A DNA stretch of 64,000 nucleotides, taken from the NCBI RefSeq assembly GCF_943193095.1, contig NZ_CALPCV010000014.1, positions 1 through 64,000 on the forward strand, written 5' to 3'. The DNA comes from Parasutterella muris (GTDB taxonomy: Bacteria; Pseudomonadota; Gammaproteobacteria; Burkholderiales; Burkholderiaceae_F). A model generated the notes under the pieces. That model did no database searches. It was not told where the DNA came from and saw only the letters and a list, made by a program, of their open reading frames with translations. How positions within the stretch are numbered: position 1 is the first letter of the stretch; every line of letters starts with the position of its first letter. Below, piece after piece: positions 52,999-62,800 of this stretch. A program made the translations under genes and the position numbers.

Positions 52999-54798
52999 AT
53001 GCCTTTAGTTCGTTTGAAGACTTCTCTTGTCTGTTCATCAATCCTGTTTTTCAGTTTTGTGACGGTGCAGACTTGTTTAGCTCAGCCTGTATCGCAAAAT
53101 ACACAGGCAGCAGAGATCGTAAGAATTGGCGTTGTACAGCTCGAAGACCCATATTTTTACTTGGATTCTTTCGGTCCGACAATGGCTTTTTTAAGACAAA
53201 AGCATCCGGATATTGTTTTTGAAAGCGAAGAAATTCCGATGGATATTCCAACTGCTGAACTGAGCCGGAAGAATTTTGATTTTTTAATCTCTCCGAGCGG
53301 TTTCTATGCGGCGCATAGCTTCTCTGCCGGCCTGAGACAAATCGTGACAAGAAAGCCTGATTCCTCGAGAGATCCCTCTTACTCAGTCGGTTCGTTATTT
53401 GTAGTAAGGAATAATTTTGAAGGCGAGAGCCTGGCTTCATTAAAGGGTAAAAGGGCAGTTGCTTATGAGAGTAATTCCCTTGCGGGCTGGCTTAGTGCGA
53501 TTGCCGAAATAATTAAAGAGGGTTTTGATCATAATCAATTTTTCTCGTCTGTTGTTTTTACCAATTACGGTACGCCTTCTCCCATTAATTATTTACTGAG
53601 TGGTCGAGCTGATGTAGCAATACTTCCGACCTGTGAGTATGAAAGATTTCTGTTGTCTCGAAATACAGTCCCGGATGATTTCAAAGTTATCGGATCAAAA
53701 GAATCCAGCCTAAGCTGCCAAACCTCCACAGCTCTTTATCCGGATGTGGTTTTTTCGTCATTTCCAAGCGCAAAACCGGAATTAGTCAGGCTGATAACTG
53801 TTTCACTGCTTACTAATCCGTCTGGAATGATCAAAGCCAGCTGGAGTATTGCTAACGATTTTTTGGCAGTCAATAGGCTTTTTCAAACTTTAAATATTGG
53901 GCCTTATGCTAAACAAGAGATTTCTCTTCTCTCCCTATATGAGCGTTTTAAGCGTGAGATTTTTTTAGCCATTCTGCTTCTGGCCGGTATGTTGTTCCAC
54001 ATTTTGCGAGTCAATCAGCTCGTGCTGAAGCGTACTTCAGAATTAAGGATGGCGATTGCCCAAAGAGACGCTGTTGCTCAAGTGGCAAGGAGTCGTTTAA
54101 AGCGATTAAATTACATTGAAAAGAAAGGGATGGTTTCGCAGCTGTCTTCAATAATTGCACATGAATTAAAGCAGCCGTTATCGTCAGTATCAAATTATTC
54201 AGCAGGGTTGATCAAATATTTATCTAACACCGGCAGTAATGATGATAATTTACGCGAGGGCTTATCAGAGATTCACAGGGGAATTAAGAAGGCAGCTTCT
54301 ATTGTTGATAAGGTCCGAAGTTACTCAAAATACGGGGCATACGGAACGGTTGGAATTGTATCTTTGTCAGAAATAACAGAGAAGGCTCTTTCCTCGATTG
54401 AGGCTTATGTAGCCGGGAACTCACCTATTACATGCAAGTTGGAAGAATCTACTTTCATAGAGGCAGATCCTTTGGAATTGGAGTTATTAGTATTTAATGT
54501 GCTGAAAAACGCATTAGAAGCGATAGAACCAATGGGCAAAGAGGGCAGGATCTTTTGTAAGGTTTTTTCTTCTCAGCATAGGGTAGTGCTTCAAGTCGAT
54601 GACAACGGTCCCAAAATTAAAAAAGAAAAACTGGAAAGTATGCGAAAAGCCTTACAAGAATCCATAAAAGCGGAAGGTTTGGGTTTAGGGCTGACGATAA
54701 TCTTAGGGATTAGTGAAAAATATGACGGAGCTGTGGAGTTTGAACAGCGCGAGCCGCAGGGAATCAGAGTAACAGTCTCATTTCAAAAAAGGGAATAA
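52999..54798 (+). CDS. Sensor histidine kinase with periplasmic PhnD-type domain (TtrS-like)
   Basis: 599 residues. Signal peptide/first helix (about 9-28), a periplasmic binding-protein domain of the PhnD type (about 38-300: RIGVVQLEDPYFYLDSFGPTMAFLR, then SGRADVAILPTCEYE), a membrane helix (IFLAILLLAGMLFHILRV), then HisKA with H388 in AHELKQPLSS and an ATPase domain (NVLKNALEAI; GLGLGLTIILG). The layout is that of TtrS-like sensors of respiratory substrates. Linked to a regulator and two flavoprotein reductases. The ligand is unknown. Confidence 0.88.
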   Translation: MPLVRLKTSLVCSSILFFSFVTVQTCLAQPVSQNTQAAEIVRIGVVQLEDPYFYLDSFGPTMAFLRQKHPDIVFESEEIPMDIPTAELSRKNFDFLISPSGFYAAHSFSAGLRQIVTRKPDSSRDPSYSVGSLFVVRNNFEGESLASLKGKRAVAYESNSLAGWLSAIAEIIKEGFDHNQFFSSVVFTNYGTPSPINYLLSGRADVAILPTCEYERFLLSRNTVPDDFKVIGSKESSLSCQTSTALYPDVVFSSFPSAKPELVRLITVSLLTNPSGMIKASWSIANDFLAVNRLFQTLNIGPYAKQEISLLSLYERFKREIFLAILLLAGMLFHILRVNQLVLKRTSELRMAIAQRDAVAQVARSRLKRLNYIEKKGMVSQLSSIIAHELKQPLSSVSNYSAGLIKYLSNTGSNDDNLREGLSEIHRGIKKAASIVDKVRSYSKYGAYGTVGIVSLSEITEKALSSIEAYVAGNSPITCKLEESTFIEADPLELELLVFNVLKNALEAIEPMGKEGRIFCKVFSSQHRVVLQVDDNGPKIKKEKLESMRKALQESIKAEGLGLGLTIILGISEKYDGAVEFEQREPQGIRVTVSFQKRE

Positions 54799-55446
54799 AT
54801 GATTAAGCCACACAAAAACTTGTCGCCGTTCGTAAGGTTAGTAGACGATGATGAAATGGTTTTAAGAAGTGAGAGTTTCTTACTGAGGATGGACGGCTGG
54901 CAGACGGTCGAATACTCGTCTGCGGAGGACTTCCTTGCGTATGACGACACACAAAGACCAGGATGTGTTGTCCTCGATATAAGAATGCCGGGGATAAATG
55001 GAATAGAACTCCAGAGGATTATGAAGGAAAAGGGTTTTGATCTGCCAATCATTTTCCTGACAGGGCACGGCGATATTGATATGGCAGTCTCATCATTAAA
55101 GAACGGGGCAACGGATTTTTTAGTAAAGCCCGCAGATGAAGAAAAACTACTTCAAGCTGTTCGAAAAGCAGTGGAATCTAATATTGCATTTAGGAAGAGA
55201 AAACTTGCAATAGATGAGAGGAAGCTAATTTTTAATGGCCTGACAGAAGGAGAAAAACTGATCGCTCCTTTAGTGGCAAGCGGCGTTGCAAATAAAGTTA
55301 TCGCCATAGATATGCAAATCTCGGAGAATGCGGTCAAAAAAAGAAGAGCTTCGCTTATGGAAAAACTCAATACGAAAACGATTGTTGAGTTGACAGATTT
55401 CCTTAGGGATATAAATGTAATGGTAGGAAGGCAAAGTGATAGCTAG
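54799..55446 (+). CDS. Response regulator, FixJ/TtrR type
   Basis: 215 residues. Receiver domain with the acidic pair VDDDEM and phospho-acceptor D60 in VVLDIRMPG; Lys in DFLVKPA. A LuxR-type helix-turn-helix follows (LIAPLVASGVANKVIAIDMQISENAVKKRRASLMEKL). It directly follows the kinase and overlaps the flavoprotein start, so all three are likely co-transcribed. Confidence 0.92.
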   Translation: MIKPHKNLSPFVRLVDDDEMVLRSESFLLRMDGWQTVEYSSAEDFLAYDDTQRPGCVVLDIRMPGINGIELQRIMKEKGFDLPIIFLTGHGDIDMAVSSLKNGATDFLVKPADEEKLLQAVRKAVESNIAFRKRKLAIDERKLIFNGLTEGEKLIAPLVASGVANKVIAIDMQISENAVKKRRASLMEKLNTKTIVELTDFLRDINVMVGRQSDS

Positions 55447-56866
55447 ACGAAAATTCTTATATTCGGTTGGAGCGGCCACTTTGGGAGGAGTGATTTTAAC
55501 TGCCGCTTACAATCGCTCAAAGGATTTTGAAGAGTCTGCGGATATTGTTGTTGTAGGCGGCGGAGGGGCAGGAGTTGCTGCGGCGGCAAGAGCGTCAGAA
55601 CTCTTTAAGGGGAGGATCGTTCTTCTCGAAAAGAGAGCCGAGATCGGAGGGAATACTCTCATAAGCGGCGGATTTTTAGGAGTTGTTGACCCTAAACGCC
55701 AGATCCCCTTGGGAATAGAAGATTCTGAAGAAAAGCATTTTAAAGATATATTTGAAAACGGGGATCGCTCCGGCAACATTGAACTTATTCACCAACTAGT
55801 TTCAAATGCTCCTCGAATGCTGGAGTGGATAGAAAGACAGGGAGTTCAATTTCAGAATTCAGTGATCGAAATTTATGGTTCTCATTTTCCTCGATGCCAT
55901 CTGCCTAAATCGCCGAACGGGCGTGAGTATATTTCTGTCTTGAGTCAAAAAGCACTGCAAAGGGGAGTAGAAATTAGGACTAATAGTCCGGTAATAAAGC
56001 TACTGACCGATAACAATGGCACGGTTACGGGAGTCGAGTACGAGACAGAGGGCAAGATAAGGAAAATTAGGACTCGCAGGGGTGTTATTTTAACGAGCGG
56101 AGGATTCGCTTCTAATCCGAAACTTGTAGAAGAGTTTGATCCTCGACTCGTTGCGCTGACGAGCAATAGTTTAAACGGCTCATCCGGAGAAATGCTTTTA
56201 GAAGCACAAAGAATAGGGGCCGAGCTCATTGACATGGATAGTATTCAATGTTTGCCGGGGAAATATTCTGGCGGAAAGATAAGAGTTAGATTTCATAATG
56301 ATGTATCAAGATTTATTTTGATCAATGCATTAGGTGAGCGATTTGTCGACGAGTCTCAACGACGAGATTTTATTAAAGAAGCCGTGTTGGCTCAGCCCAA
56401 ATCACTTTTCTTCGCAATTATTGACAATGATGGTTTCGAAAGCTACGACCTACTCATGAGGCGTGATGCCGTAAGAGGTATAGAAACCGGAGACTCCTTT
56501 TGTTCGGACACATTGGAAGGACTTGCCGAAAAAATAGGTGTACCACCAAAAGCTTTGGTGAAAACGGTTAATCAATATAACGAAAGGGTCTTTGAAAAGG
56601 GAAATGGAAACACCGGCTTCCCAATAGTTCAACCTCCTTTTTGGGCAGCTAAATCCGGAATGTCTATTCACTACACAATGGGTGGGATACGCATTAATAA
56701 GTTTGCCCAATGTGTTACTACAAGCGGAAAAATAATCAAGGGTTTGTATGCCGCAGGAGAATGCACCGGGGGTATCCATGGGAAAAACAGAATTGGCGGC
56801 AATGGTATCTGTGATGCACTGACCTTCGGAATGATTGCCGGAGAATCTATTGCATGCATAATTTAA
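55436..56866 (+). CDS. Tat-exported fumarate-reductase-like flavoprotein (GTG start)
   Basis: 476 residues. Twin-arginine signal (ARRKFLYSVGAATLGG), FAD-binding GGGGAGVAAAARASEL and ISGG, and the active-site end block HYTMGGIRI...GECTGGIHGKNRIGGNGICDALTFG. It belongs to the flavocytochrome c/urocanate reductase family but has no CxxCH haem domain and no FMN-binding domain, so electrons must come from a separate cytochrome. GTG at 55436 overlaps the regulator by 11 bases. The substrate is unknown; periplasmic reduction of an unsaturated or similar acceptor is likely. Confidence 0.85.
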   Translation: MIARRKFLYSVGAATLGGVILTAAYNRSKDFEESADIVVVGGGGAGVAAAARASELFKGRIVLLEKRAEIGGNTLISGGFLGVVDPKRQIPLGIEDSEEKHFKDIFENGDRSGNIELIHQLVSNAPRMLEWIERQGVQFQNSVIEIYGSHFPRCHLPKSPNGREYISVLSQKALQRGVEIRTNSPVIKLLTDNNGTVTGVEYETEGKIRKIRTRRGVILTSGGFASNPKLVEEFDPRLVALTSNSLNGSSGEMLLEAQRIGAELIDMDSIQCLPGKYSGGKIRVRFHNDVSRFILINALGERFVDESQRRDFIKEAVLAQPKSLFFAIIDNDGFESYDLLMRRDAVRGIETGDSFCSDTLEGLAEKIGVPPKALVKTVNQYNERVFEKGNGNTGFPIVQPPFWAAKSGMSIHYTMGGIRINKFAQCVTTSGKIIKGLYAAGECTGGIHGKNRIGGNGICDALTFGMIAGESIACII

Positions 56867-56953
56867 GGAAAAAATCAATACACCATTAGACCTCTCCTAT
56901 AAAAAACATCTTGAATAAACTCTTTTCATGACGATTAGTCATACAAGGAGAAA

Positions 56954-58435
56954 ATGATGAGTAAATTATCTAGAAGAAGTTTTTTAGGTGGAGCTGCAAC
57001 AAGTGCAGCCGGTCTTTTAACCTCCATTGCACTACCGTCTGCAGCACACGCTTCCGACGATATTCCCGCAAAATGGGATCAAACCGTTGATCTCTTGGTG
57101 ATTGGCGCTGGCGGAGCCGGTTTGGCAACTGCAGTTTCTGCTGCACAAAACGGTGTAAAAAACATCCTTATATTGGAGAAAATGCCGTTTGTAGGTGGCA
57201 ATACTTCCGTCTCCGGTGGAGGATTTAACTCCGTTGATCCTGTACGTCAAGGAAAACAAAAGATCAAAGATAGTCCTGAATTACATGCTGAGCAAACGCT
57301 TGGTGGCGGTGACGGAAGAGGCAATCCTGAACTTGTTAAGACCATGACAGCAAATTCCTATGATGCAGTCAAATGGCTTCAGGACATGGGTATGAAATTC
57401 AAAGATGACGTATATCAAATATACGGAGGTCTCTATCCCCGTTGTCATGCTCCTTTCGGTTCTCTTGGCAGCGACTATATCAAAGTGCTTAAACCTCAAT
57501 GCGATAAAGAAGGAGTTCAGATCCTTACGAATTCTCGTGTTGTAAGACTTTTCCGTGAAAAACAGCTCTCCGGTAAAGTTCTGGGTGCGGAATATGTCGA
57601 TAAAGACGGCAACCACAAGACAGTTAAGGCTAATCGCGCAGTTGTAGTGGCAACCGGCGGATTTGGCGCTAATCCTGAAATGCGCGCCAAATATGATCCG
57701 CGTATGCGCAATTTAACTACTACCAATCTTCCGTGCTCAACCGGAGATTTAATCCCGTTGATGCAAGATATCGGAGCTGATACGGTTGGCATGGACTTTA
57801 TCCAATGCAACCCGGGCTGCCCTCCGGGAAGAAAGCAGCGCATCATTCTGCACTTATACGCCAAGAACTTTATTTTGGTCGGCCCTGACGGTAAGCGCTT
57901 CATTAGAGAGGATGAGAGAAGAGATAACATCCGCGATGCCGTTTTAGGTTTACCTAAGCAGACTGGCTACGCCATTGTTGACTCCAGAGGATTTGGAGAT
58001 TTGAATCCGGGTCACCAGGATATGGCTAAGAAAGGGTTGGAAACAGGCGACGCTTGGACAGATGACACTATTGAAGGTCTGGCAAAGAAGATGGGGATTG
58101 ATCCGAAAGCTCTTAGAGCAACGATCGATGAATTCAATGCCGGTGTTGATGCCAAGGCCGATAAACTTGGCAAGGCTCCGCGTAATTTGACAAAGATTGA
58201 AAAGGCTCCTTTCTGGGCCGGTTATTCTGGAATGAGCGTTCACCATACGATGGGCGGCGTTGTCATCAATCCGAAGAGCCAGGTTATCGACCGATACAAT
58301 AAACCGATCGAAGGACTATACGCTGTCGGTGAGGTTACAGGCGGGATTCATGGAACGAATAGACTTGGCGGCAATGCTATTTGCGATATCTTCACATTCG
58401 GAAGACTTTGCGGAATTCACGTTTCCAAGCTGTAA
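56954..58435 (+). CDS. Tat-exported fumarate-reductase-like flavoprotein 2
   Basis: 493 residues. Tat signal SRRSFLGGAATSAAGLL with cleavage near AHA-SDD; FAD motif GAGGAGLATAVSAAQNG; SGGGFNSVDP; active-site end VHHTMGGVVI...GEVTGGIHGTNRLGGNAICDIFTFG. It is a paralogue of the preceding gene, again without haem. AAGGAG stands before ATGATG. An 87-base gap and a following terminator suggest it can be expressed alone, perhaps under the upstream two-component system. Confidence 0.88.
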   Translation: MMSKLSRRSFLGGAATSAAGLLTSIALPSAAHASDDIPAKWDQTVDLLVIGAGGAGLATAVSAAQNGVKNILILEKMPFVGGNTSVSGGGFNSVDPVRQGKQKIKDSPELHAEQTLGGGDGRGNPELVKTMTANSYDAVKWLQDMGMKFKDDVYQIYGGLYPRCHAPFGSLGSDYIKVLKPQCDKEGVQILTNSRVVRLFREKQLSGKVLGAEYVDKDGNHKTVKANRAVVVATGGFGANPEMRAKYDPRMRNLTTTNLPCSTGDLIPLMQDIGADTVGMDFIQCNPGCPPGRKQRIILHLYAKNFILVGPDGKRFIREDERRDNIRDAVLGLPKQTGYAIVDSRGFGDLNPGHQDMAKKGLETGDAWTDDTIEGLAKKMGIDPKALRATIDEFNAGVDAKADKLGKAPRNLTKIEKAPFWAGYSGMSVHHTMGGVVINPKSQVIDRYNKPIEGLYAVGEVTGGIHGTNRLGGNAICDIFTFGRLCGIHVSKL

Positions 58436-58463
58436 TCAAATTATCTTTGCATAAGTAGTAAGT

Positions 58464-58497
58464 AAAGCCCGTGGGATCCTCCTGCGGGCTTTGTTTC
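58464..58497 (+). terminator. Intrinsic terminator after flavoprotein 2
   Basis: AAAGCCCG (58464-58471) pairs with CGGGCTTT (58485-58492), followed by a short T-rich end (TTGTTTC). Confidence 0.8.
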
Positions 58498-58597
58498 ATG
58501 TGCATGGTATAGACACGCCCTATCCTGAAAGTGACTTAAGGCGATTTTTCCCGAATGAACTATTTAGCGGCAAGCGTTCGAACGCTTGAGAACTCCA

Positions 58598-59305
58598 TTA
58601 GAAAGCTTGAGAGGGGAGTGTCTCGAATTTTGTGTCTGCCCTAAATCCAGGAGTCTGATCTATGGGAAGTCCTAATTTTCTGTGCATCTTCAGAAAACCA
58701 ACCGCTAATTTATCCTTGTCGATTAAAGGATCCGTCTGAGTTGCCACAAGGTAATCAAATTGTTCTATCCCTTTATAAGACAAGGCATCTCGGATCGTTG
58801 CTCTGGTTGGATAAGACAACTTCTCGTAATAGTTATTGCAGATGAATGACAGGTCATATAAATCACGTATTTTGCCGAGGCCCTGATGGGCAATTGCTTT
58901 CGTTCTCGCAAGCGCATCGATCGTGTACACATTGATTCCATTAATTTTCGTCCAGTCCTTCGAAGCTTCGCTGAGATCAATGTTCCTATTTCTGTAGAAG
59001 ACTTCAATTGTTAGCGGATGAAGAGGCTTCCCATAATCCATAAGGCACTGCTTCATTGCGGTCGTATCTTTTAGGATTCGAAATTCAATGTCGTTCTGCA
59101 TGGAGAAACGCCGGACAATCTCTGTGATGTTCTGCTTTCTGCCGTCTAAAATAATGTCCTCGGAAAAACGATCCAAGCCATAGCAAATCGATAAAGCGGT
59201 CTCTCCCTTTAAAACAAATTGATCTGTCTGCTTGTTAAGAAGCAAAAGGAAGCTATCAATAAGCTTTCCGTGAAGTAATTGCCAGTTATCTGGTTCAGTG
59301 TTCAT
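58598..59305 (-). CDS. AbiEii-like nucleotidyltransferase with damaged metal site
   Basis: 235 residues. KGETALSICYGLDRFSEDI is the start of the AbiEii/nucleotidyltransferase motif, normally GGTAL...RFSEDIDLD. Here the second metal-binding Asp is Ile (SEDIILD), and the preceding GG is GE. The rest of the fold (LTIEVFYRNRNIDL; AIAHQGLGKIRDLYDLSFI) is kept. Its upstream partner is frameshifted, so the system is probably inactive. A 16-bp palindrome (AAGCGTTCGAACGCTT, 58572-58587) lies just past the stop. Confidence 0.75.
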   Translation of the reverse strand: MNTEPDNWQLLHGKLIDSFLLLLNKQTDQFVLKGETALSICYGLDRFSEDIILDGRKQNITEIVRRFSMQNDIEFRILKDTTAMKQCLMDYGKPLHPLTIEVFYRNRNIDLSEASKDWTKINGINVYTIDALARTKAIAHQGLGKIRDLYDLSFICNNYYEKLSYPTRATIRDALSYKGIEQFDYLVATQTDPLIDKDKLAVGFLKMHRKLGLPIDQTPGFRADTKFETLPSQAF

Positions 59306-59706
59306 TTTCGTGGTTCTGTAAAAATCTCAGCCACGCAACGCCGTATTCTTTACCGATGAACCCTTTAATTTTTTCCCACATGTGAGACGTTCTAAGCAGC
59401 AGTAATTTAGAAAAAACTTCTTCTGTATATTTATTGTTGCAGATGAAGTCCTTGTTCATGCCTTGAGCGTAACCGAAATTGCCTTCGGAGACGAGATCGA
59501 GTAATGCTCTAATATGGTTCGATCTTGTACGTACCCGGATGATTTGGCACGAAGCTATTGTCTTCAATGCCGTAAATTCCGAAAACAGAATCATCCGACT
59601 CCCTAATCGTTAAATTTTCCACTGTATTCCCGTTTGATGCCAGTCACCGCAAGTCTCTAAACTGCACCTCAGATTCAATGCATGTATGCCTGTGATGTAT
59701 TTCATG
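59295..59706 (-). pseudogene. AbiE-like partner gene with two small deletions
   Basis: Same protein as at 3210-3677 (both start MKYITGIHALNLRCSLETCGDWHQ), but with one base lost after CAGTGGAAAA and two bases lost before ACCATAT. Together these restore the original frame; in between a stop appears. The 3' end is intact and overlaps the nucleotidyltransferase start. A decayed first gene of a two-gene system. Confidence 0.8.
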
Positions 59707-60734
59707 ATTTTTCCTGTTCGCTTATCCGAGATGAGAATTATCCTAATCGTGGGCAGTTGTCTATACGGGGAAATATTTTTAGATTTCTTTGTAGATTTTT
59801 CCCTAATTATCTCCCTTGTTCAAAGAAAAACCAAAAGGTAAGAAAGTCACACGAAACTCCAAATCCAACTTTCTGGTGCAATGCTTGATATTGAGCCGTG
59901 GTTAATCATCGTTTAGCAATGATTATTTCATTTACATCAATGGCGAGAAATTGGTTTGAATAAAAATGAATCGATCAAAAAATGGTTAGGTCGTGTTTTC
60001 ATGGCTTAGTTTTCTTGTAAAACGTAATAGGGATGAAAATTAAGAAAAGTCTTCAAGAGAAAGAGGGCTTGCAGAGTGTCCACGCTGTAGATAATTTCCA
60101 AAATTCCACACTATAAGATCGGGTTAAATTTCAACGGGTGTTTTTTGCCTGATTGAATTTGAAGTATCAAGAAACGCAAGAATTCTGATAGGTGTCAAAG
60201 AAGAAAATAGTGGAGAGTTTCTGAGAAAACCGTCGGAAGCCCCGTTATGAGGCTTCCTGCGTTAGTTAAAAAAAAACGAAGCTGACAGCTAGCGGAGCCA
60301 ATTGTCAGCGACCGTCGAAATAATTAACACTAGCAGTGCTAGAGGCATGTATGATTACGGCTCGATTGTTAGACAAGTTGAGCCGTTGTCGTTTTACGGG
60401 GCCGGAATGGATTCCCGTACCGCCTTTCAAGCTTTTTAAGAAAAAAGAAATTCCCCGCGAGAATCCTTTACAAGCAACGTTCACTCTGTTTTAAACAATC
60501 GAAGGAATCACTAGGGGATAGGCTGATGCTGCCTTTCCGTTCTCAAAGGGACGGCGATGTATCACGTTTAAATCGCGCTCGACTATCGACAGAAGACGAG
60601 CAGGCAGGATTTTCAAGAAAGAGTCTCAGCGTGCAGATATTTTTAAATCTGCCGGGCCTGAATTAGGAGTCGACAGGTAAAAGAACAGACATTTGTCCGG
60701 TTGACTCAGGATTCAGTCTGCATTCTGCTTTTTC
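59707..60734. other. Gene-free stretch
   Basis: About 1 kb with no supportable coding frame. The left part (to about 60230) shows nothing I recognise. The middle holds the hairpin cluster at 60235-60419. The right part (60420-60734) has scattered short repeats only and could be decayed sequence. Confidence 0.5.
60235..60419 (+). ncRNA. Candidate structured RNA (five successive hairpins)
   Basis: Stems: GGAAGCC/GGCTTCC (60235-60257), GCTGACA/TGTCAGC (60281-60309), CTAGCA/TGCTAG (60330-60342), CGGCTC/GAGCCG (60358-60385), TACGGG/CCCGTA (60395-60419). All are perfect and lie in a region without genes. It matches no RNA family I recognise. Strand and ends are guesses. Confidence 0.3.
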
Positions 60735-60771
60735 AAAAAAACAGCGCTTAAGCTAAGAACTTAGGCGCTGT
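60735..60771 (-). terminator. Intrinsic terminator of the amidohydrolase gene
   Basis: On the minus strand ACAGCGCCTA pairs with TAAGCGCTGT (one wobble), followed by seven T. It is placed just after the stop of the minus-strand gene at 60797. Confidence 0.85.
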
Positions 60772-60796
60772 GTCGTATCAGCTTGCGAGTTGTTTA

Positions 60797-61903
60797 TTAG
60801 GCCAAAATCTTATTTACAAGGTTGACGAGCAACTGAGAAGCCTGTGGAAGAATCTCAACGTTAAAGTTCATATTTCTGTCATGCAGACCGGGAGCCGCAC
60901 CGCTTCCAATGCCATAGTACAAAACGCGAAGCTCGGGCTTAGCTTTTTTGTAGAAATGAAAATCTTCGCCGCCCCCGCCGCAGTTGGCGTGCAGCGCATC
61001 CTTTCCGATTGTTTCAGTAACCGTTTCTCTGAAAAGTTCGTTCAGCGCCGCATCGTACTCGGGACCCGGACAGTATTCCGTAACCTCACAGGATGCTTTG
61101 GCGCCGAAACTTCCTTCCAGACTTGCTGCCGCAAGCTTCATTCTCTCAATAATAGCTTCGAGAGCGGCATTGTCCTGAGCACGAAGGTCATAGGCGATTC
61201 TTACAAAGCTCGGAATAGAGTTCGTTGCTCCGACTTCGGAGAAGATCTGTGTCGGCTTAACTGACCAGGACTTGTTCGGATCGATCTTGATGAGAGCGAT
61301 AGAGGCAATGTACTGAGAGGCGGCTTCGATCGGGTTGATGCCGAGGTGCGGTCTGGCGGCGTGAGCCTGCTTCCCGTCAATTCGAACTTCAACCGTTGCG
61401 CAGGCAACATGGTTGACAGATGCGCAGTACTTGCCGAAAGGCAGATCCTGAACGGGGCGGATGTGGGAGCCGACAGCGATATCGACACCTTCTAAGGCAC
61501 CGTCTTTAATCATCGCTAACGCGCCTTGGAGGCTTTCTTCAGCAGGCTGAAATACCAGTCTGACTGTGCCTTTTTTTAGAGAGCTTCTGATTTCGGGAGC
61601 TGCAGCAAGAAGGATCGCCGCATGAGCGTCGTGTCCGCAGGCGTGAATGGCTTCAATTTTTTTCGGATCATTGGGATCGGTATAGGGCAGAGCGTCAATA
61701 TCGGCTCGGAGCATGACAACCGGGCCCTCATTGCCGCTGCTGATATCAACAATCAGACCATGGCCGCCTACGCCGGAGCGAACGGCAAATCCCATATCTT
61801 CAAGTTTGTTTTGAATATATTGCGCAGTTTTAATTTCCTCTCCGGACAGTTCTGCAAGCTGGTGCAGTTCTGTCCTGTACTGAATAGCTTCTTGGAATGA
61901 CAT
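60797..61903 (-). CDS. M20-family amidohydrolase (N-acyl amino acid/hippurate hydrolase type)
   Basis: 368 residues. Metal ligands in RADIDALPY (D68/D70) and HACGHDAH (C89, H91), a PAEE motif (FQPAEESLQG) and the dimerisation domain with GKQAHAARPHLGINPI. It is cytoplasmic and would split N-acyl amino acids. Chromosomal type, single-gene unit with its own terminator. Confidence 0.9.
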   Translation of the reverse strand: MSFQEAIQYRTELHQLAELSGEEIKTAQYIQNKLEDMGFAVRSGVGGHGLIVDISSGNEGPVVMLRADIDALPYTDPNDPKKIEAIHACGHDAHAAILLAAAPEIRSSLKKGTVRLVFQPAEESLQGALAMIKDGALEGVDIAVGSHIRPVQDLPFGKYCASVNHVACATVEVRIDGKQAHAARPHLGINPIEAASQYIASIALIKIDPNKSWSVKPTQIFSEVGATNSIPSFVRIAYDLRAQDNAALEAIIERMKLAAASLEGSFGAKASCEVTEYCPGPEYDAALNELFRETVTETIGKDALHANCGGGGEDFHFYKKAKPELRVLYYGIGSGAAPGLHDRNMNFNVEILPQASQLLVNLVNKILA

Positions 61904-62800
61904 AGATAGAAAAACAGGTGGCGACCGGCCGGTCTCTGTGCGAGCCTAATCCTCCGATCGTTAGATGCCTCGAGAAGAGGTAGGCTGATTTTAGGGTAGA
62001 GAGTTCTGTTTGACAATACTCTTTAGTAATAATCACAAGCAGCGCATCGCGGATATTTAATAAGTGATTTTTTTATCGGCGACAAAATTTCTGACCCACT
62101 TCGTAAAAGTAAGAAGCTTTGTTTTTATCTTCCAGCGATTTTGTATCCGTTGGTCAGAATAAATACATGATTTCCGACTCTAACTTCTATGCACTGGGAT
62201 AGCGGTGCTGTCATGGTGGATATCGTATGGAGGAAACGGAATTTTGTGACAAACAAAGGAAACAGTTTGAGTCAGTGGATCTAAAACCGAAGTCTGCCAG
62301 GGCGGTTACTTTGCCGCAGCACATAGGAAAGCCTCTGCTCAGATTTTCTTTACGTGTAAATAAAACGGCTTTTTGATTAGCGGGCTAAATGCGGGAAGGC
62401 GCCAAGACTTGGGTGTCTGCCCGCTGTCGTTTTTGAGCAGAACGCAAAATTTTTCTGAGCACATTGACTATTCGAAGGAAAAGGTCGTGAGAGACCTAGG
62501 CAAAACGCGCAAAGTTTTTGCAAAGCTGGCAAAGTGTATTTGTGAGATATGCGTGGAGTTTTCTCTGACAAAGATGAAAAATAGTCGTGTCGGCAACGAC
62601 TGCTGAGAAGATGCAAAAGCGGAATTGAGGCATGACGACAGCCGGCAAAACGTTTCAAATTTGTTCCGGTTATTCCATCTGCTGCGACACCGAATACGCC
62701 AATTGAAGTTAGTTTTGAGAGAACTGATTTTGAAACATCCTCTTTCGAGAGACGTAAGCATAGTTATAGAGAAACAAATAAGAATCCTAGGAGAAAACTT
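61904..62800. other. Long gene-free region before the porin
   Basis: About 900 bases. A short plus-strand opening at 62373-62606 has no ribosome site or recognisable product. The last part must be the porin leader; AGGAG at about 62790 is its ribosome site. I could not identify a promoter or riboswitch. Confidence 0.5.

Noticed and set aside
60510..60570. Faint resemblance to a 23S rRNA stretch (GGGGATAGGCTGAT)
   Set aside because: Only a short similarity; flanking bases do not follow rRNA and no other rRNA segments are near.
60770..61264. 164-codon plus-strand opening across the amidohydrolase gene
   Set aside because: Starts inside that gene's terminator and is a shadow of a well-conserved enzyme.
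62373..62606. 77-codon opening upstream of the porin
   Set aside because: No ribosome site, no recognisable domain, rare-looking composition.
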